DNA from: an uncultured Oscillospiraceae bacterium
GTDB lineage: Bacteria; Bacillota; Clostridia; Oscillospirales; Oscillospiraceae
Assembly (NCBI GenBank): GCA_944383165.1
Contig: CALWON010000004.1
Coordinates: forward strand, 1-64,000
Length of the DNA: 64,000 nucleotides
Reading direction: 5' to 3'
Below, in pieces: positions 51,455 through 59,247 of the stretch. The position numbers and the translations under genes were made by a program. The number at the start of each line of letters is the position of its first letter. Position 1 is the first letter of the stretch. The notes beneath the pieces are model-generated. The model did no database searches and was not told the origin of the DNA. It saw only the letters and a list, made by a program, of their open reading frames with translations.

Positions 51455-51927
51455 AAAAGAAGCTGGGTGCGTTTATGATGCTGCTTTTGCTCAGTGGCTG
51501 TGCAACGCAGAAGGTGGAAAGTGATTACCAACTTTATTTTTGCAGTTCCTCAGAACAGGCACACGGTTCTGCCATTGTGGCTGAAAACTATGCTGGGGCA
51601 GAAGTTCCAACAGTAGAGCAGTTGATGGATGCACTGTTACAAGGTCCAGAACAAGATACCCTGCGCTCTCCATTTCCCAAAGGGCTGACCATGCGTAGCT
51701 GGAATCTGGATGAGGGGCTGTTGACCATCCAGTTTTCAGAACACTATGGAGGGCTGACCGATATTGATTTGACACTGGCGGATTATTGTGTGGTATTGAC
51801 CATGACACAGTTACAGGAGGTAGAACTTGTGCAAATACAGTCGGTGGGACAGGATGCACAGGTGCGCAGTCACCCTATGATGAGTGGGGATGAGGTGCTG
51901 GAGCAACTGTCAGTCCAGGTGGATTGA
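51451..51927 (+). CDS. GerMN domain lipoprotein
   Basis: The 158-residue protein has a signal peptide with lipobox LLLLSGCAT and one GerMN domain (VPTVEQLMDALLQGPEQDTLRSPFPKG...NLDEGLLTIQFSEHYGGL...LTMTQLQEVELVQIQ). GerMN domains occur in spore germination protein GerM and in LpqB-like partners of two-component kinases. The ATGA overlap with the kinase gene supports a role in that signalling system, as with MtrAB-LpqB; this parallel is inference. Confidence 0.87.
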   Translation: MKKKLGAFMMLLLLSGCATQKVESDYQLYFCSSSEQAHGSAIVAENYAGAEVPTVEQLMDALLQGPEQDTLRSPFPKGLTMRSWNLDEGLLTIQFSEHYGGLTDIDLTLADYCVVLTMTQLQEVELVQIQSVGQDAQVRSHPMMSGDEVLEQLSVQVD

Positions 51928-51993
51928 ACTTGACAAATGAAATCATGAGAGATAAGATAAAAGGCAATGATGCAATAGAAAGAGGGATTTACC

Positions 51994-53277
51994 ATGAGCG
52001 AATATCAGATTTCTACGGACTGCCTCCACGCTGGCTACCGTCCAGCCAATGGGGAGCCAAGAAATCCACCCATTGTGCAATCCACCACATTCCGCTATGA
52101 GAGCAGTGAGGAGATGGGGAAACTGTTTGATTTGGAGGCAAGTGGCTATTTTTATACCCGTCTCCAAAATCCCACCAATGATACAGTAGCAGCAAAAATC
52201 TGTGCATTAGAGGGTGGCAGTGCAGCTATGCTCCTATCCTCTGGGCAGGCAGCCAATTTCTATGCCATTTTCAATCTTGCAAGCTGTGGCGACCATATCG
52301 TTGCTTCTGCTTCCATTTATGGCGGTACCTATAACTTGTTTGCAGTTACCATGAAGCGAATGGGGATTGAGTTCACTTTTGTTGACCCTGAGTGCAGTGA
52401 GGAGGAGCTGAATGCAGCCTTCCGCCCCAATACCAAAGCGGTATTTGGTGAGTCCATTGCAAATCCTGCATTGACTGTACTGGATATTGAAAAATTTGCA
52501 AAGGCAGCCCATGCCCATGGTGTTCCACTAATTATGGATAATACCTTTGCTACTCCTGTGAATTGCCGTCCTTTTGAGTGGGGCTGTGACATTGTGACCC
52601 ACTCCACCACAAAATATATGGACGGTCATGCTCTGACAGTGGGTGGTGCCATTGTAGACAGCGGAAAGTTTGACTGGACAGCCCATAAAGACAAATTCCC
52701 TGGTTTGACCACTCCAGATGAGAGCTACCACGGCGTCACTTATGCAGAGCGGTTTGGTCTGGAAGGTGCATTCATTACCAAAGCCACCGTTCAGTTGATG
52801 CGTGATTTGGGTTCTATCCCATCCCCACACAACTGCTTTTTGTTGAATGTGGGTCTGGAGACACTGCCCCTGCGAATGAAGAAGCATTGCGAAAATGCAC
52901 AGGCAGTGGCAGAGTATTTACAGGGTCATGAGAAAATTGCATGGGTTCAGTATGCAGGTCTGCCCAATGACACTTACCATGAGAGAGCTAAAAAGTATAT
53001 GCCAAACGGAACCTGCGGTGTGGTCATTTTTGGTGTAAAGGGCGGGCGTGCAGCCGCTGAAAAGTTTATGGCAGGGCTGAAACTGGCTTCCATTGCTACC
53101 CATGTGGCAGATGCCAAGACCTGCGTTCTGCATCCTGCTTCCTCTACCCACCGTCAGATGTCTGATGCTGAACTGGCAGCGGCAGGCGTTTCCCCTGATT
53201 TGGTGCGTTTTTCCGTTGGAATTGAAGATATTGCAGATATTCTGGCAGATTTAAAGCAGGCTTTAGAGCGTGTGTAA
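51994..53277 (+). CDS. metY: O-acetylhomoserine sulfhydrylase
   Basis: This PLP enzyme condenses O-acetyl-L-homoserine with sulfide to homocysteine (or with methanethiol to methionine). The 427 residues follow the Cys/Met metabolism family: YTRLQNPTNDTVAAKICALEGG, SSGQAANFYAI, SASIYGGTYNLF, MDNTFATPVNCRPFEWGCDIV and the PLP lysine K207 in HSTTKYMDGH. The C-terminus has THVADAKTCVLHPASSTHRQMS, specific to the sulfhydrylase rather than the cystathionine synthase branch. AAGAGGG lies before the ATG. Confidence 0.93.
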   Translation: MSEYQISTDCLHAGYRPANGEPRNPPIVQSTTFRYESSEEMGKLFDLEASGYFYTRLQNPTNDTVAAKICALEGGSAAMLLSSGQAANFYAIFNLASCGDHIVASASIYGGTYNLFAVTMKRMGIEFTFVDPECSEEELNAAFRPNTKAVFGESIANPALTVLDIEKFAKAAHAHGVPLIMDNTFATPVNCRPFEWGCDIVTHSTTKYMDGHALTVGGAIVDSGKFDWTAHKDKFPGLTTPDESYHGVTYAERFGLEGAFITKATVQLMRDLGSIPSPHNCFLLNVGLETLPLRMKKHCENAQAVAEYLQGHEKIAWVQYAGLPNDTYHERAKKYMPNGTCGVVIFGVKGGRAAAEKFMAGLKLASIATHVADAKTCVLHPASSTHRQMSDAELAAAGVSPDLVRFSVGIEDIADILADLKQALERV

Positions 53278-53281
53278 GCGT

Positions 53282-53322
53282 CATTTGGGTTGGATGGGTG
53301 GATTGCCTGTCCAACCCAAATG
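53282..53322 (+). terminator. Hairpin after metY
   Basis: CATTTGGGTTGGA and TCCAACCCAAATG form a perfect 13-bp stem with a 15-nt loop 4 nt after the stop. The U-run is weak, and the next gene starts 24 nt later, so read-through is likely. Confidence 0.6.
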
Positions 53323-53345
53323 TATATAAGAAAGGAATATAAAGT

Positions 53346-53705
53346 ATGGAAGCGGTGTTGCTCTATCAGTGCAAGGGTGCTGAATTTCAAAAGCTGAGAC
53401 AGATTTTTATGATGTTGCGTGTGCGTATGATACCAGTAGAACCGGAACAGTATGGACTGTCACTGGAACAGGTTTTACAGGGGGAGCGTACACATGCACC
53501 TGTGGAGGAGTTATTGGAAGAACCAATGCTGGTGTTTTGTGGGATCGGAGACCAAAAACTGGACCAGATTTTAATGACCATTCGCCGTGCCAAATTGCCA
53601 CCCATTGGGTTGAAGGCTATGCTGACCCCTCATAATGTACAGTGGACCAGTCAACAGCTGTGGACTGAACTGAGGCAGGAGCGGGAGCGTTTGAAAAACG
53701 GATAA
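53346..53705 (+). CDS. DUF3783 domain protein
   Basis: The 119-residue cytosolic protein begins MEAVLLYQCKGAEFQKLRQIFM and has a C-terminal DUF3783 motif (EPMLVFCGIGDQKLDQILMTIRR, LPPIGLKAMLTPHNVQWTSQQLWTEL). The family is common in Clostridia and has no established function. AAGGAAT precedes the ATG. It is followed by a tRNA gene. Confidence 0.83.
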   Translation: MEAVLLYQCKGAEFQKLRQIFMMLRVRMIPVEPEQYGLSLEQVLQGERTHAPVEELLEEPMLVFCGIGDQKLDQILMTIRRAKLPPIGLKAMLTPHNVQWTSQQLWTELRQERERLKNG

Positions 53706-53720
53706 TTTTCCAAAAAACAG

Positions 53721-53749
53721 TTGACAAAATGCCAGATATAGCTTATAAT
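53721..53749 (+). promoter_or_regulatory. Perfect-consensus promoter for tRNA-Leu
   Basis: TTGACA (53721-53726), exactly 17 nt, and TATAAT (53744-53749), with the tRNA 5' end 28 nt further on. This is an ideal sigma-A promoter. Confidence 0.9.
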
Positions 53750-53776
53750 AGCTAAGCAGTCTTGAGATTGCTCTTT

Positions 53777-53863
53777 GCGGCTGTGCTGGAATTGGTAGAC
53801 TGGCAAGCTTGAGGTGCTTGTGTCCGGACGGGCGTACGGGTTCGACTCCCGTCAGCCGCACCA
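53777..53863 (+). tRNA. tRNA-Leu (anticodon GAG)
   Basis: A seven-base acceptor stem GCGGCTG/CAGCCGC ends in A plus encoded CCA at 53861-53863. The anticodon loop TTGAGGT gives GAG (reads CUC/CUU). A long variable arm (TGTCCGGACGGGCGTAC) marks it as a class II tRNA, and GGTTCGACTCC is the T arm. Confidence 0.93.
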
Positions 53864-53866
53864 GGG

Positions 53867-53894
53867 AACGACTACATCTTTCGATGTGGTCGTT
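53867..53894 (+). terminator. Terminator of tRNA-Leu
   Basis: AACGACTACATC and GATGTGGTCGTT (one G-U) with a 4-nt loop, followed by TTTTATTTTTA. Confidence 0.85.
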
Positions 53895-53922
53895 TTTTAT
53901 TTTTATATTAAAAATAGAAACC

Positions 53923-53956
53923 CAGAGAGAAACACATCTTAGAGTTGTTCTCTCTG
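53923..53956 (-). terminator. Terminator of the gntR gene
   Basis: On the minus strand CAGAGAGAA and TTCTCTCTG form a 9-bp stem 21 nt after the stop, followed by GGTTTCTATTTTT. Confidence 0.65.
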
Positions 53957-53976
53957 AGTTTTTGACATCTTTTGTC

Positions 53977-54657
53977 TTAGTCCACAAAGTAATCTGGATG
54001 CAGAGCCATGAGTTCTTCCTTTTCCATGCGGTGTCGGGTCAGATGGCGAGTCAACAGCATTTCAGCCAGTTCTGCGTCCTGACGGCGGATGGCGTATAAA
54101 ATGTCCTCATGGTCCTGAATGGTGTGCCGGCTGGCACCAGAGGTTGTAGATAGGGTGCGCAGCCGGTCAAATTGGAGCATCTCCCGTTTGATGACATGAT
54201 AGGTGCGGAGTTTATTCACAGATTCAAAAATGAGGCGGTGGAACTCATCGTCAATTTGCAGGGAGAGTTCAATATTTTCCTTGGAATGGCAACTGCGTTG
54301 TCGATTCAAGTTGTCCTCAAACGCATCTAAGTAACTTTGAGAAATTCCCTGTTGGCAAACCAGTTTTAAAACAGCCGTTTCCATAACAAGGCGGATGAAG
54401 CGGGATTCCTCAATTTGTTCATAGCTGATTTTTGAGACATAGCTCCCACGTTGTGGCAAAATTTCCACCAGTTCCAGGCGGGATAGCTCAATCAATGCCT
54501 CACGTATGGGGGTACGGGACAGGGAGAGGGCGATGGACAGCTCATTTTCACTAATGGAACTGCCAGGAACCAGCTCCAGATTGACAATGTTGTAGAGCAG
54601 CACACGCACAGCGTATGCCCGGGCATTTTCATGGCTGAGACGGGGCAGAATTTTCAT
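53977..54657 (-). CDS. GntR family transcriptional regulator, FCD subfamily
   Basis: The 226-residue regulator has an N-terminal winged helix (VLLYNIVNLELVPGSSISENELSIALSLSRTPIREALIELSRLELVEILPQRGSYV) and an all-helical FCD ligand domain with DDEFHRLIFE (metal-coordinating Asp/His) and HEDILYAIRRQDAELAEMLLTRHLTRH. FCD regulators of sugar-acid catabolism bind uronates or aldonates. It probably controls the adjacent dehydrogenase and TRAP genes through the repeated motif at 55907, 55959 and 56098. Confidence 0.92.
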   Translation of the reverse strand: MKILPRLSHENARAYAVRVLLYNIVNLELVPGSSISENELSIALSLSRTPIREALIELSRLELVEILPQRGSYVSKISYEQIEESRFIRLVMETAVLKLVCQQGISQSYLDAFEDNLNRQRSCHSKENIELSLQIDDEFHRLIFESVNKLRTYHVIKREMLQFDRLRTLSTTSGASRHTIQDHEDILYAIRRQDAELAEMLLTRHLTRHRMEKEELMALHPDYFVD

Positions 54658-54820
54658 GGGTTGTATCCTTCCTCATGTATATAAATGGTTTGGGGTGAGT
54701 GGCAACTATGCATCTGGTGCAAGTTGCTCGGATGCCAGCTCCAATATCCAATAAAATACAGGCATAAGATAAGAATACCACCAATTCCAGCTGAATGCCA
54801 GTCTTTTTTTATGTTAGCAA

Positions 54821-55843
54821 TCAAAAATCAAAGGTCAGCACAATTTTACGAATGGAGGGGTCTTTGGAATCAATGAAATCAAAGGCCTCCTGTGCTTTGA
54901 TGAGAGGATAAGTATGGGAAATGGAACCGGACAAATCCAATTTGCCAGCCTTGATCAGTTCAATGGCTTTGCCAAACATCTTATTTTGCAGACGGGAGCC
55001 ACGCACTTCCAGTTCCTTAGAGGTAATGAGGAACTGATTGACCACAGTGGGAGCAGTGGAAAAGCCCATTGTGACCACACGACCAGCGTTGCCAGTGGCT
55101 TTCAACAGGTTGAGCAGGGAATCTTTTACACAGGCGGCATCAATGGACACAGTGGCACCACGCCCATGGGTGTATTCCAGCACCTTTTCCAGAAAATTCT
55201 CCTTAGCAGTGTTGATGGTATACTTGGCACCGGCAGCCTTAGCTTCCTCTAACTTGTCATCCATAATATCTGCCACAATGATATGGTCGCACATCTGGCG
55301 GGCAATGCGCAGAATGGAGGAACCCAATGCACCAGCTCCATAGAGCAGTAACATATCATCCTGTTCCAGTCCAGCACGGCTACAGCTTTGGATTGCAATG
55401 GTGGTTGGCTCAATCATCACAGCATCCTGGTCAGAAATGGAATCAGGCAGGATGTAACAGTCACTTTCTGAAACTGCAATGAACTCACGGAACCCACCAT
55501 CAATGTGGACACCACGGGCAGCCAGATGGTCACATACATTGCCGCGGTTTTTGCGGCAGGGGTAACAGGTGCCACAACTGGTGACTTGGTTCACAATCAC
55601 ACGGTCGCCCACTTTTACATGAGTCACATCACTGCCAATCTCAGCGACTACACCCACCATCTCATGACCAATGATACGGGGGTAGGTAGCAGCCGCATTG
55701 GTACCATGATAGATCCCTACATCAGAGCCACAGATGCCGGCAGCAGTCATTTTCACCAATACATTATTTTTTGTGTCCAGTACAGGCTTTTCTACCTCAA
55801 TAATCTCTAGTTGCTCTGGTTTTACAATTTGTACAGCTTTCAT
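54821..55843 (-). CDS. Zinc-dependent medium-chain dehydrogenase
   Basis: This 340-residue NAD(P)-dependent alcohol/polyol dehydrogenase has catalytic zinc ligands in GICGSDVGIYHG and GHEMVG, the structural zinc lobe CGTCYPCRKNRGNVC, and a Rossmann GAGALG at about 170. It is closest in appearance to L-idonate, galactitol-1-phosphate, L-galactonate or threonine dehydrogenases. Association with a TRAP importer and an FCD regulator favours oxidation of an imported sugar acid or polyol; the substrate is not determined. It reads toward gntR, 163 nt away, and diverges from the TRAP operon. Confidence 0.87.
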   Translation of the reverse strand: MKAVQIVKPEQLEIIEVEKPVLDTKNNVLVKMTAAGICGSDVGIYHGTNAAATYPRIIGHEMVGVVAEIGSDVTHVKVGDRVIVNQVTSCGTCYPCRKNRGNVCDHLAARGVHIDGGFREFIAVSESDCYILPDSISDQDAVMIEPTTIAIQSCSRAGLEQDDMLLLYGAGALGSSILRIARQMCDHIIVADIMDDKLEEAKAAGAKYTINTAKENFLEKVLEYTHGRGATVSIDAACVKDSLLNLLKATGNAGRVVTMGFSTAPTVVNQFLITSKELEVRGSRLQNKMFGKAIELIKAGKLDLSGSISHTYPLIKAQEAFDFIDSKDPSIRKIVLTFDF

Positions 55844-55906
55844 TTGAATAACTCCCTTTCATTGAAATTGGATTCGATGGGGTTATCAACCCAAATTATC
55901 CAATAT

Positions 55907-55919
55907 CTAATATACAAGT
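55907..55919 (+). promoter_or_regulatory. Candidate GntR operator, copy 1
   Basis: CTAATATACAAGT, exact match to copy 2 at 55959; 64 nt upstream of the dehydrogenase start. Confidence 0.55.
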
Positions 55920-55958
55920 TTAGATACGTTTTGAAGGCAAGTTGGCGTGTTCGCAGAA

Positions 55959-55971
55959 CTAATATACAAGT
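55959..55971 (+). promoter_or_regulatory. Candidate GntR operator, copy 2
   Basis: CTAATATACAAGT, identical to copy 1; it runs into GTATGGTAGTA, whose reverse complement overlaps copy 3. Confidence 0.55.
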
Positions 55972-56097
55972 ATGGTAGTACTGTTTCTCTTTAAAGTCAA
56001 TATAAAAACGTGCAACAAAGAAAAAATAGGAAAATTGCACAAAATAATGAAAGAAAAGTCGTGCGATATTCCGTGTTGCAAAATTTTGCTGAATATA

Positions 56098-56110
56098 CTA
56101 CCATACAAGT
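56098..56110 (+). promoter_or_regulatory. Candidate GntR operator, copy 3
   Basis: CTACCATACAAGT, two mismatches to copies 1 and 2; 66 nt upstream of the TRAP solute-binding gene. Confidence 0.5.
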
Positions 56111-56175
56111 CGAAGGTAAGCGGTATTCCTTGTATTGGTTTGCAGGGAGAATGAAAAGGTAGGAGGAAATCAATT

Positions 56176-57195
56176 ATGAAGTATGGCAACCTGGCGAAAT
56201 GCGGGCTCAGTTTGAGTGTTGCGACGCTGATTGCACTGGGTACCTTATCAGGCTGCTCCAGCGACACTGGCTCCGGTGGTAAGTTGGTGAAGTTGTCCGT
56301 TTGTGTGTCTGATATGACACCCGCAGCGGCAGCTTTGAGAGAAGTGTTTGAACCTATGGTAGAGGAACAGACCGATGGTCGGTTCAATGTACAAATTTAT
56401 ACCTCTGGTGTACTGGGGGCAGAGAAGGTTACCTACGACTATACCCGCAGTGGCATTATTGAGCTATGCATGGTTGGTACACCCATGTGGTCTGAGACAC
56501 CTAAGATGACCATTCCAGATTTTCCTTTTGTGTTCCGGGATGTGGAACATGCCCGTACCTGTTATCAGGGGGAACTGGGTGAGTATATTGCAGAAGATAT
56601 TGAGTCCAGTCAGCCAGTGGAATTGATTGGCTGGTATCCCAACGGCTCCCGTGTCTTTACCTCCAATAAAAAGCTGACGGGGCTGGATGATTTTAAGGGG
56701 CAGAAATTGAGGATGCCCAATAACCCCATCCATGTGAAACTGGCAGAAAGCCTGGGAGCTAATGTAGTGATCATGGATATGGGTGAGGTGTTCACAGCCC
56801 TGGAACAGGGTGTGGCAGATGGACAAGACAATCCGTTGGCAACGGTACGCAATGAGGGCTGGTATGAGGTGCAAGATTATGCCTATCTGACCAATCATAT
56901 TGTGGCATCCCTGGAGCTGTTTGCCAGTGAGGAGTTCTGGGATTCTCTCAGTGAGGAGGATCAGAAGATTTTTGAGGAGGCAGCCAAAGCGGCCTCTGAC
57001 TATGCATGGGACATCTATATTGAACAGCTGGAAGATGACAAGCAATTCATGATTGACAACGGGATGACAGTGACAGAGATGACAGAAGAAGAACGTCAGA
57101 AGATGTTGGAAATGATTCAGCCTGTGTATGACTATCTGGATTCTGAGTATGAGTGGGCACCAGAAGTCCGTGACATGATTGCAGCCATTGAGTGA
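56176..57195 (+). CDS. dctP: TRAP transporter solute-binding lipoprotein (DctP)
   Basis: This 339-residue extracytoplasmic receptor captures an organic or sugar acid. It has a signal peptide with lipobox TLSGCSS, then the DctP fold: EQTDGRFNVQIYTSGVLGAE, IPDFPFVFRDVEHAR, NGSRVFTSNKKL, FKGQKLRMPNNPIHV (with the arginine that usually binds the carboxylate) and GQDNPLATVRN. Presence of a lipobox is usual for Gram-positive TRAP systems. It heads a dctP-dctQ-dctM operon. Confidence 0.93.
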   Translation: MKYGNLAKCGLSLSVATLIALGTLSGCSSDTGSGGKLVKLSVCVSDMTPAAAALREVFEPMVEEQTDGRFNVQIYTSGVLGAEKVTYDYTRSGIIELCMVGTPMWSETPKMTIPDFPFVFRDVEHARTCYQGELGEYIAEDIESSQPVELIGWYPNGSRVFTSNKKLTGLDDFKGQKLRMPNNPIHVKLAESLGANVVIMDMGEVFTALEQGVADGQDNPLATVRNEGWYEVQDYAYLTNHIVASLELFASEEFWDSLSEEDQKIFEEAAKAASDYAWDIYIEQLEDDKQFMIDNGMTVTEMTEEERQKMLEMIQPVYDYLDSEYEWAPEVRDMIAAIE

Positions 57196-57206
57196 GGTGA
57201 CAGACA

Positions 57207-57794
57207 ATGAAAAATGCAACAATGGATAAATTGTTTAAAGGGATTGACTATTTAACCGGTATTCTCACCGGCTTAATGGTGTTGTTTGTGTTCCTGAATG
57301 TGGTGCTGCGTACCTGTTTTAATTCTGGTCTTACTTGGTCTGAGGAGCTATCCCGTTATTTGTTTGTATTTGTAACCTATGTGGGAGCAATCAGTGCTAT
57401 GCGGGTGAATGGGCATTTGGGCGTGGATACCCTGATTTCCAGAGTGCCTCCCCAGCTTCAGATGTTGATGTATGTGGTGTCTCAACTGCTGATTGCAACT
57501 TTGATGTGTATTCTGGTGCATGGTTCTGGTAAAATGGTGCTGCAAAATACAGAATCCCGCACTGCGGCGTTGGGGATTTCCTATGCACTGCTCTATTCTG
57601 TTGGTATCCTGACGGGAGCATCTATTGCTGCTATGGCAATTGCTAATATTGTTTATGCAGTGACACACCCCTCTGAAATTGGAAAAATTGTCACTATGGT
57701 GACAGATGAGGATGAAATTATGGAGGAGGCTGGCAGTGAATCTCTCTCTGATGAGGAGTATGCCAAGCGGCTGAATGAAGAGGGAGGAAAGTAA
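57207..57794 (+). CDS. dctQ: TRAP transporter small permease (DctQ)
   Basis: The 195-residue protein has four membrane helices in about the first 155 residues with the family core NSGLTWSEELSRYLFVFVTYVGA and GHLGVDTLI. It has an unusually long acidic C-terminal tail (about 35 residues, DEDEIMEEAGSESLSDEEYAK). It is 11 nt downstream of dctP and 3 nt before dctM. Confidence 0.9.
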   Translation: MKNATMDKLFKGIDYLTGILTGLMVLFVFLNVVLRTCFNSGLTWSEELSRYLFVFVTYVGAISAMRVNGHLGVDTLISRVPPQLQMLMYVVSQLLIATLMCILVHGSGKMVLQNTESRTAALGISYALLYSVGILTGASIAAMAIANIVYAVTHPSEIGKIVTMVTDEDEIMEEAGSESLSDEEYAKRLNEEGGK

Positions 57795-57797
57795 CCC

Positions 57798-59081
57798 ATG
57801 ACATTGATTGTATTTCTGGCTGCCCTGATTGGCGGCATGCTCATTGGATTACCCGTGTGTTTTTCGCTGATGTTCAGCGGTGTATGTATGATGTTGTTCC
57901 TGGATGGATTCAACTCACAGATTTTGGCGCAAAACCTGTTTTCCGGTGCAGATTCCTTTTCTATGATGGCAGTTCCATTTTTCATCATGGCAGGCGAATT
58001 TATGAACCGTGGTGGCATTACCAAGCGCATTGTCAATACAGCCAATGCACTGGTAGGCTGGGTTCGTGGTGGTTTGGGCTATGTGTCCATTCTGGCCATT
58101 CTGGTGTTTGCCAGTATGGTAGGTTCTGCTGTGGCATCTACTGCCTTTTTGGGTGCCATTCTCATTCCCATGATGGTGCGTGCCGGTTATAAGCGTGATA
58201 CCTGTACTGGTTTGATTGCAGCTGGAAACATTCTGTCTCCCATTATGCCCCCTTCTGTACCTATGATTATTTTTGGTGTACAGGCTGGTGTGTCTGTTAC
58301 TGAGTTGTTTATGGGTGGTATTGCACCTGCATTCTATCTGTCTGCCGCTCTGTGTATTCTGTGGTTTTTCATTGCCAGACGGGACAAGCTGCCAACTGCA
58401 CCCCGTCAGAGTGCAAAGCAGGTGGGGAAGGCCATTGTAGATGGTCTGTGGGCTTTGGCGCTGCCTCTCTTTATCCTGTATGGACTGCGTAGCGGTAAAT
58501 TTACCCCCACTGAGGCAGGCGTGATTGCTGCTGTGTATGCCCTGTTTGTGGGTATGGTGATTTATCGTGAGTTGAAAGTTACTATGATTATGGATTGTCT
58601 GGTAGCTGCTGCAAAGTCATCCTCTATTATTATGTTCCTGGCTGCTGCCGCTATGGTGTCCTCTTGGATGATGACAGTGGCAAATGTGCCTGCCATTGTG
58701 ACTACCATTTTGGCTCCCTTCATTGCACATCCTACCCTGTTGATGCTGGTCACAACTGGTATTGTGCTGCTGGTGGGAACTTCTATGGACGTAACCCCTT
58801 CTATTATGATTCTTACCCCTGTTTTGCTGCCTGCCGTGAAAGCTGCTGGTATTGATACCGGCTACTTTGGTGTGGTGTTTATCCTTATGTGTGTGCTGGG
58901 ACTGCTGACCCCTCCAGTGGGTACGGTGCTTAATGTGGCGTGTGGTGCTGGTAAAATCAACATGGAACGTATTGTCAAAGCCATTTGGCCATTCCTGCTG
59001 GCTGAAGTGATTATCCTGTTACTGATGGTATGTTTCCCCAGTTTGATTATTGTACCCATGAATTTCTTTACGGGTGGATAA
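57798..59081 (+). CDS. dctM: TRAP transporter large permease (DctM)
   Basis: The 427-residue subunit carries the Na+-driven transport pathway, with about 12 membrane segments. Conserved parts include GMLIGLPVCFSLMFSG, MAVPFFIMAGEFMNRGGITKRI, STAFLGAILIPMM, GNILSPIMPPSVPMIIFG and LGLLTPPVGTVLNVACGAG. The operon ends at the hairpin 30 nt later. Confidence 0.93.
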   Translation: MTLIVFLAALIGGMLIGLPVCFSLMFSGVCMMLFLDGFNSQILAQNLFSGADSFSMMAVPFFIMAGEFMNRGGITKRIVNTANALVGWVRGGLGYVSILAILVFASMVGSAVASTAFLGAILIPMMVRAGYKRDTCTGLIAAGNILSPIMPPSVPMIIFGVQAGVSVTELFMGGIAPAFYLSAALCILWFFIARRDKLPTAPRQSAKQVGKAIVDGLWALALPLFILYGLRSGKFTPTEAGVIAAVYALFVGMVIYRELKVTMIMDCLVAAAKSSSIIMFLAAAAMVSSWMMTVANVPAIVTTILAPFIAHPTLLMLVTTGIVLLVGTSMDVTPSIMILTPVLLPAVKAAGIDTGYFGVVFILMCVLGLLTPPVGTVLNVACGAGKINMERIVKAIWPFLLAEVIILLLMVCFPSLIIVPMNFFTGG

Positions 59082-59110
59082 TCTGAAAACAGGACATAGG
59101 AAACAATAAA

Positions 59111-59158
59111 ACAAGGCAAAGGAAACCTGTTTCAATGGTTCCTTTGCTTTGTGTTTTT
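59111..59158. terminator. Terminator after dctM
   Basis: ACAAGGCAAAGGAAACC pairs with GGTTCCTTTGCTTTGT (one unpaired/bulged position) and is followed by GTTTTTAT. It may also serve the convergent MATE gene. Confidence 0.78.
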
Positions 59159-59247
59159 ATATGGTGGCTCAGGATTTTATCAATAGCACGAGTACAGTTA
59201 TAACATAGAGAGAAACCATTTTTGAGAAAAGGAAGGTTACATGAGAA

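Larger units (their letters stand above)
55844..56175. promoter_or_regulatory. Divergent control region of dehydrogenase and TRAP operons
   Basis: This 332-nt gap holds no ORF I trust. It contains three copies of a 13-bp motif (listed separately), and an 11-bp inverted pair GTATGGTAGTA (55970-55980) / TACTACCATAC (56096-56106). The TRAP ribosome-binding site is AGGTAGGAGG. I could not assign the promoters confidently. Confidence 0.65.

Noticed and set aside
53777-53863. tRNA-Leu as an integration (att) site
   Set aside because: The flanking genes are ordinary, and no integrase or partial tRNA repeat is seen nearby.
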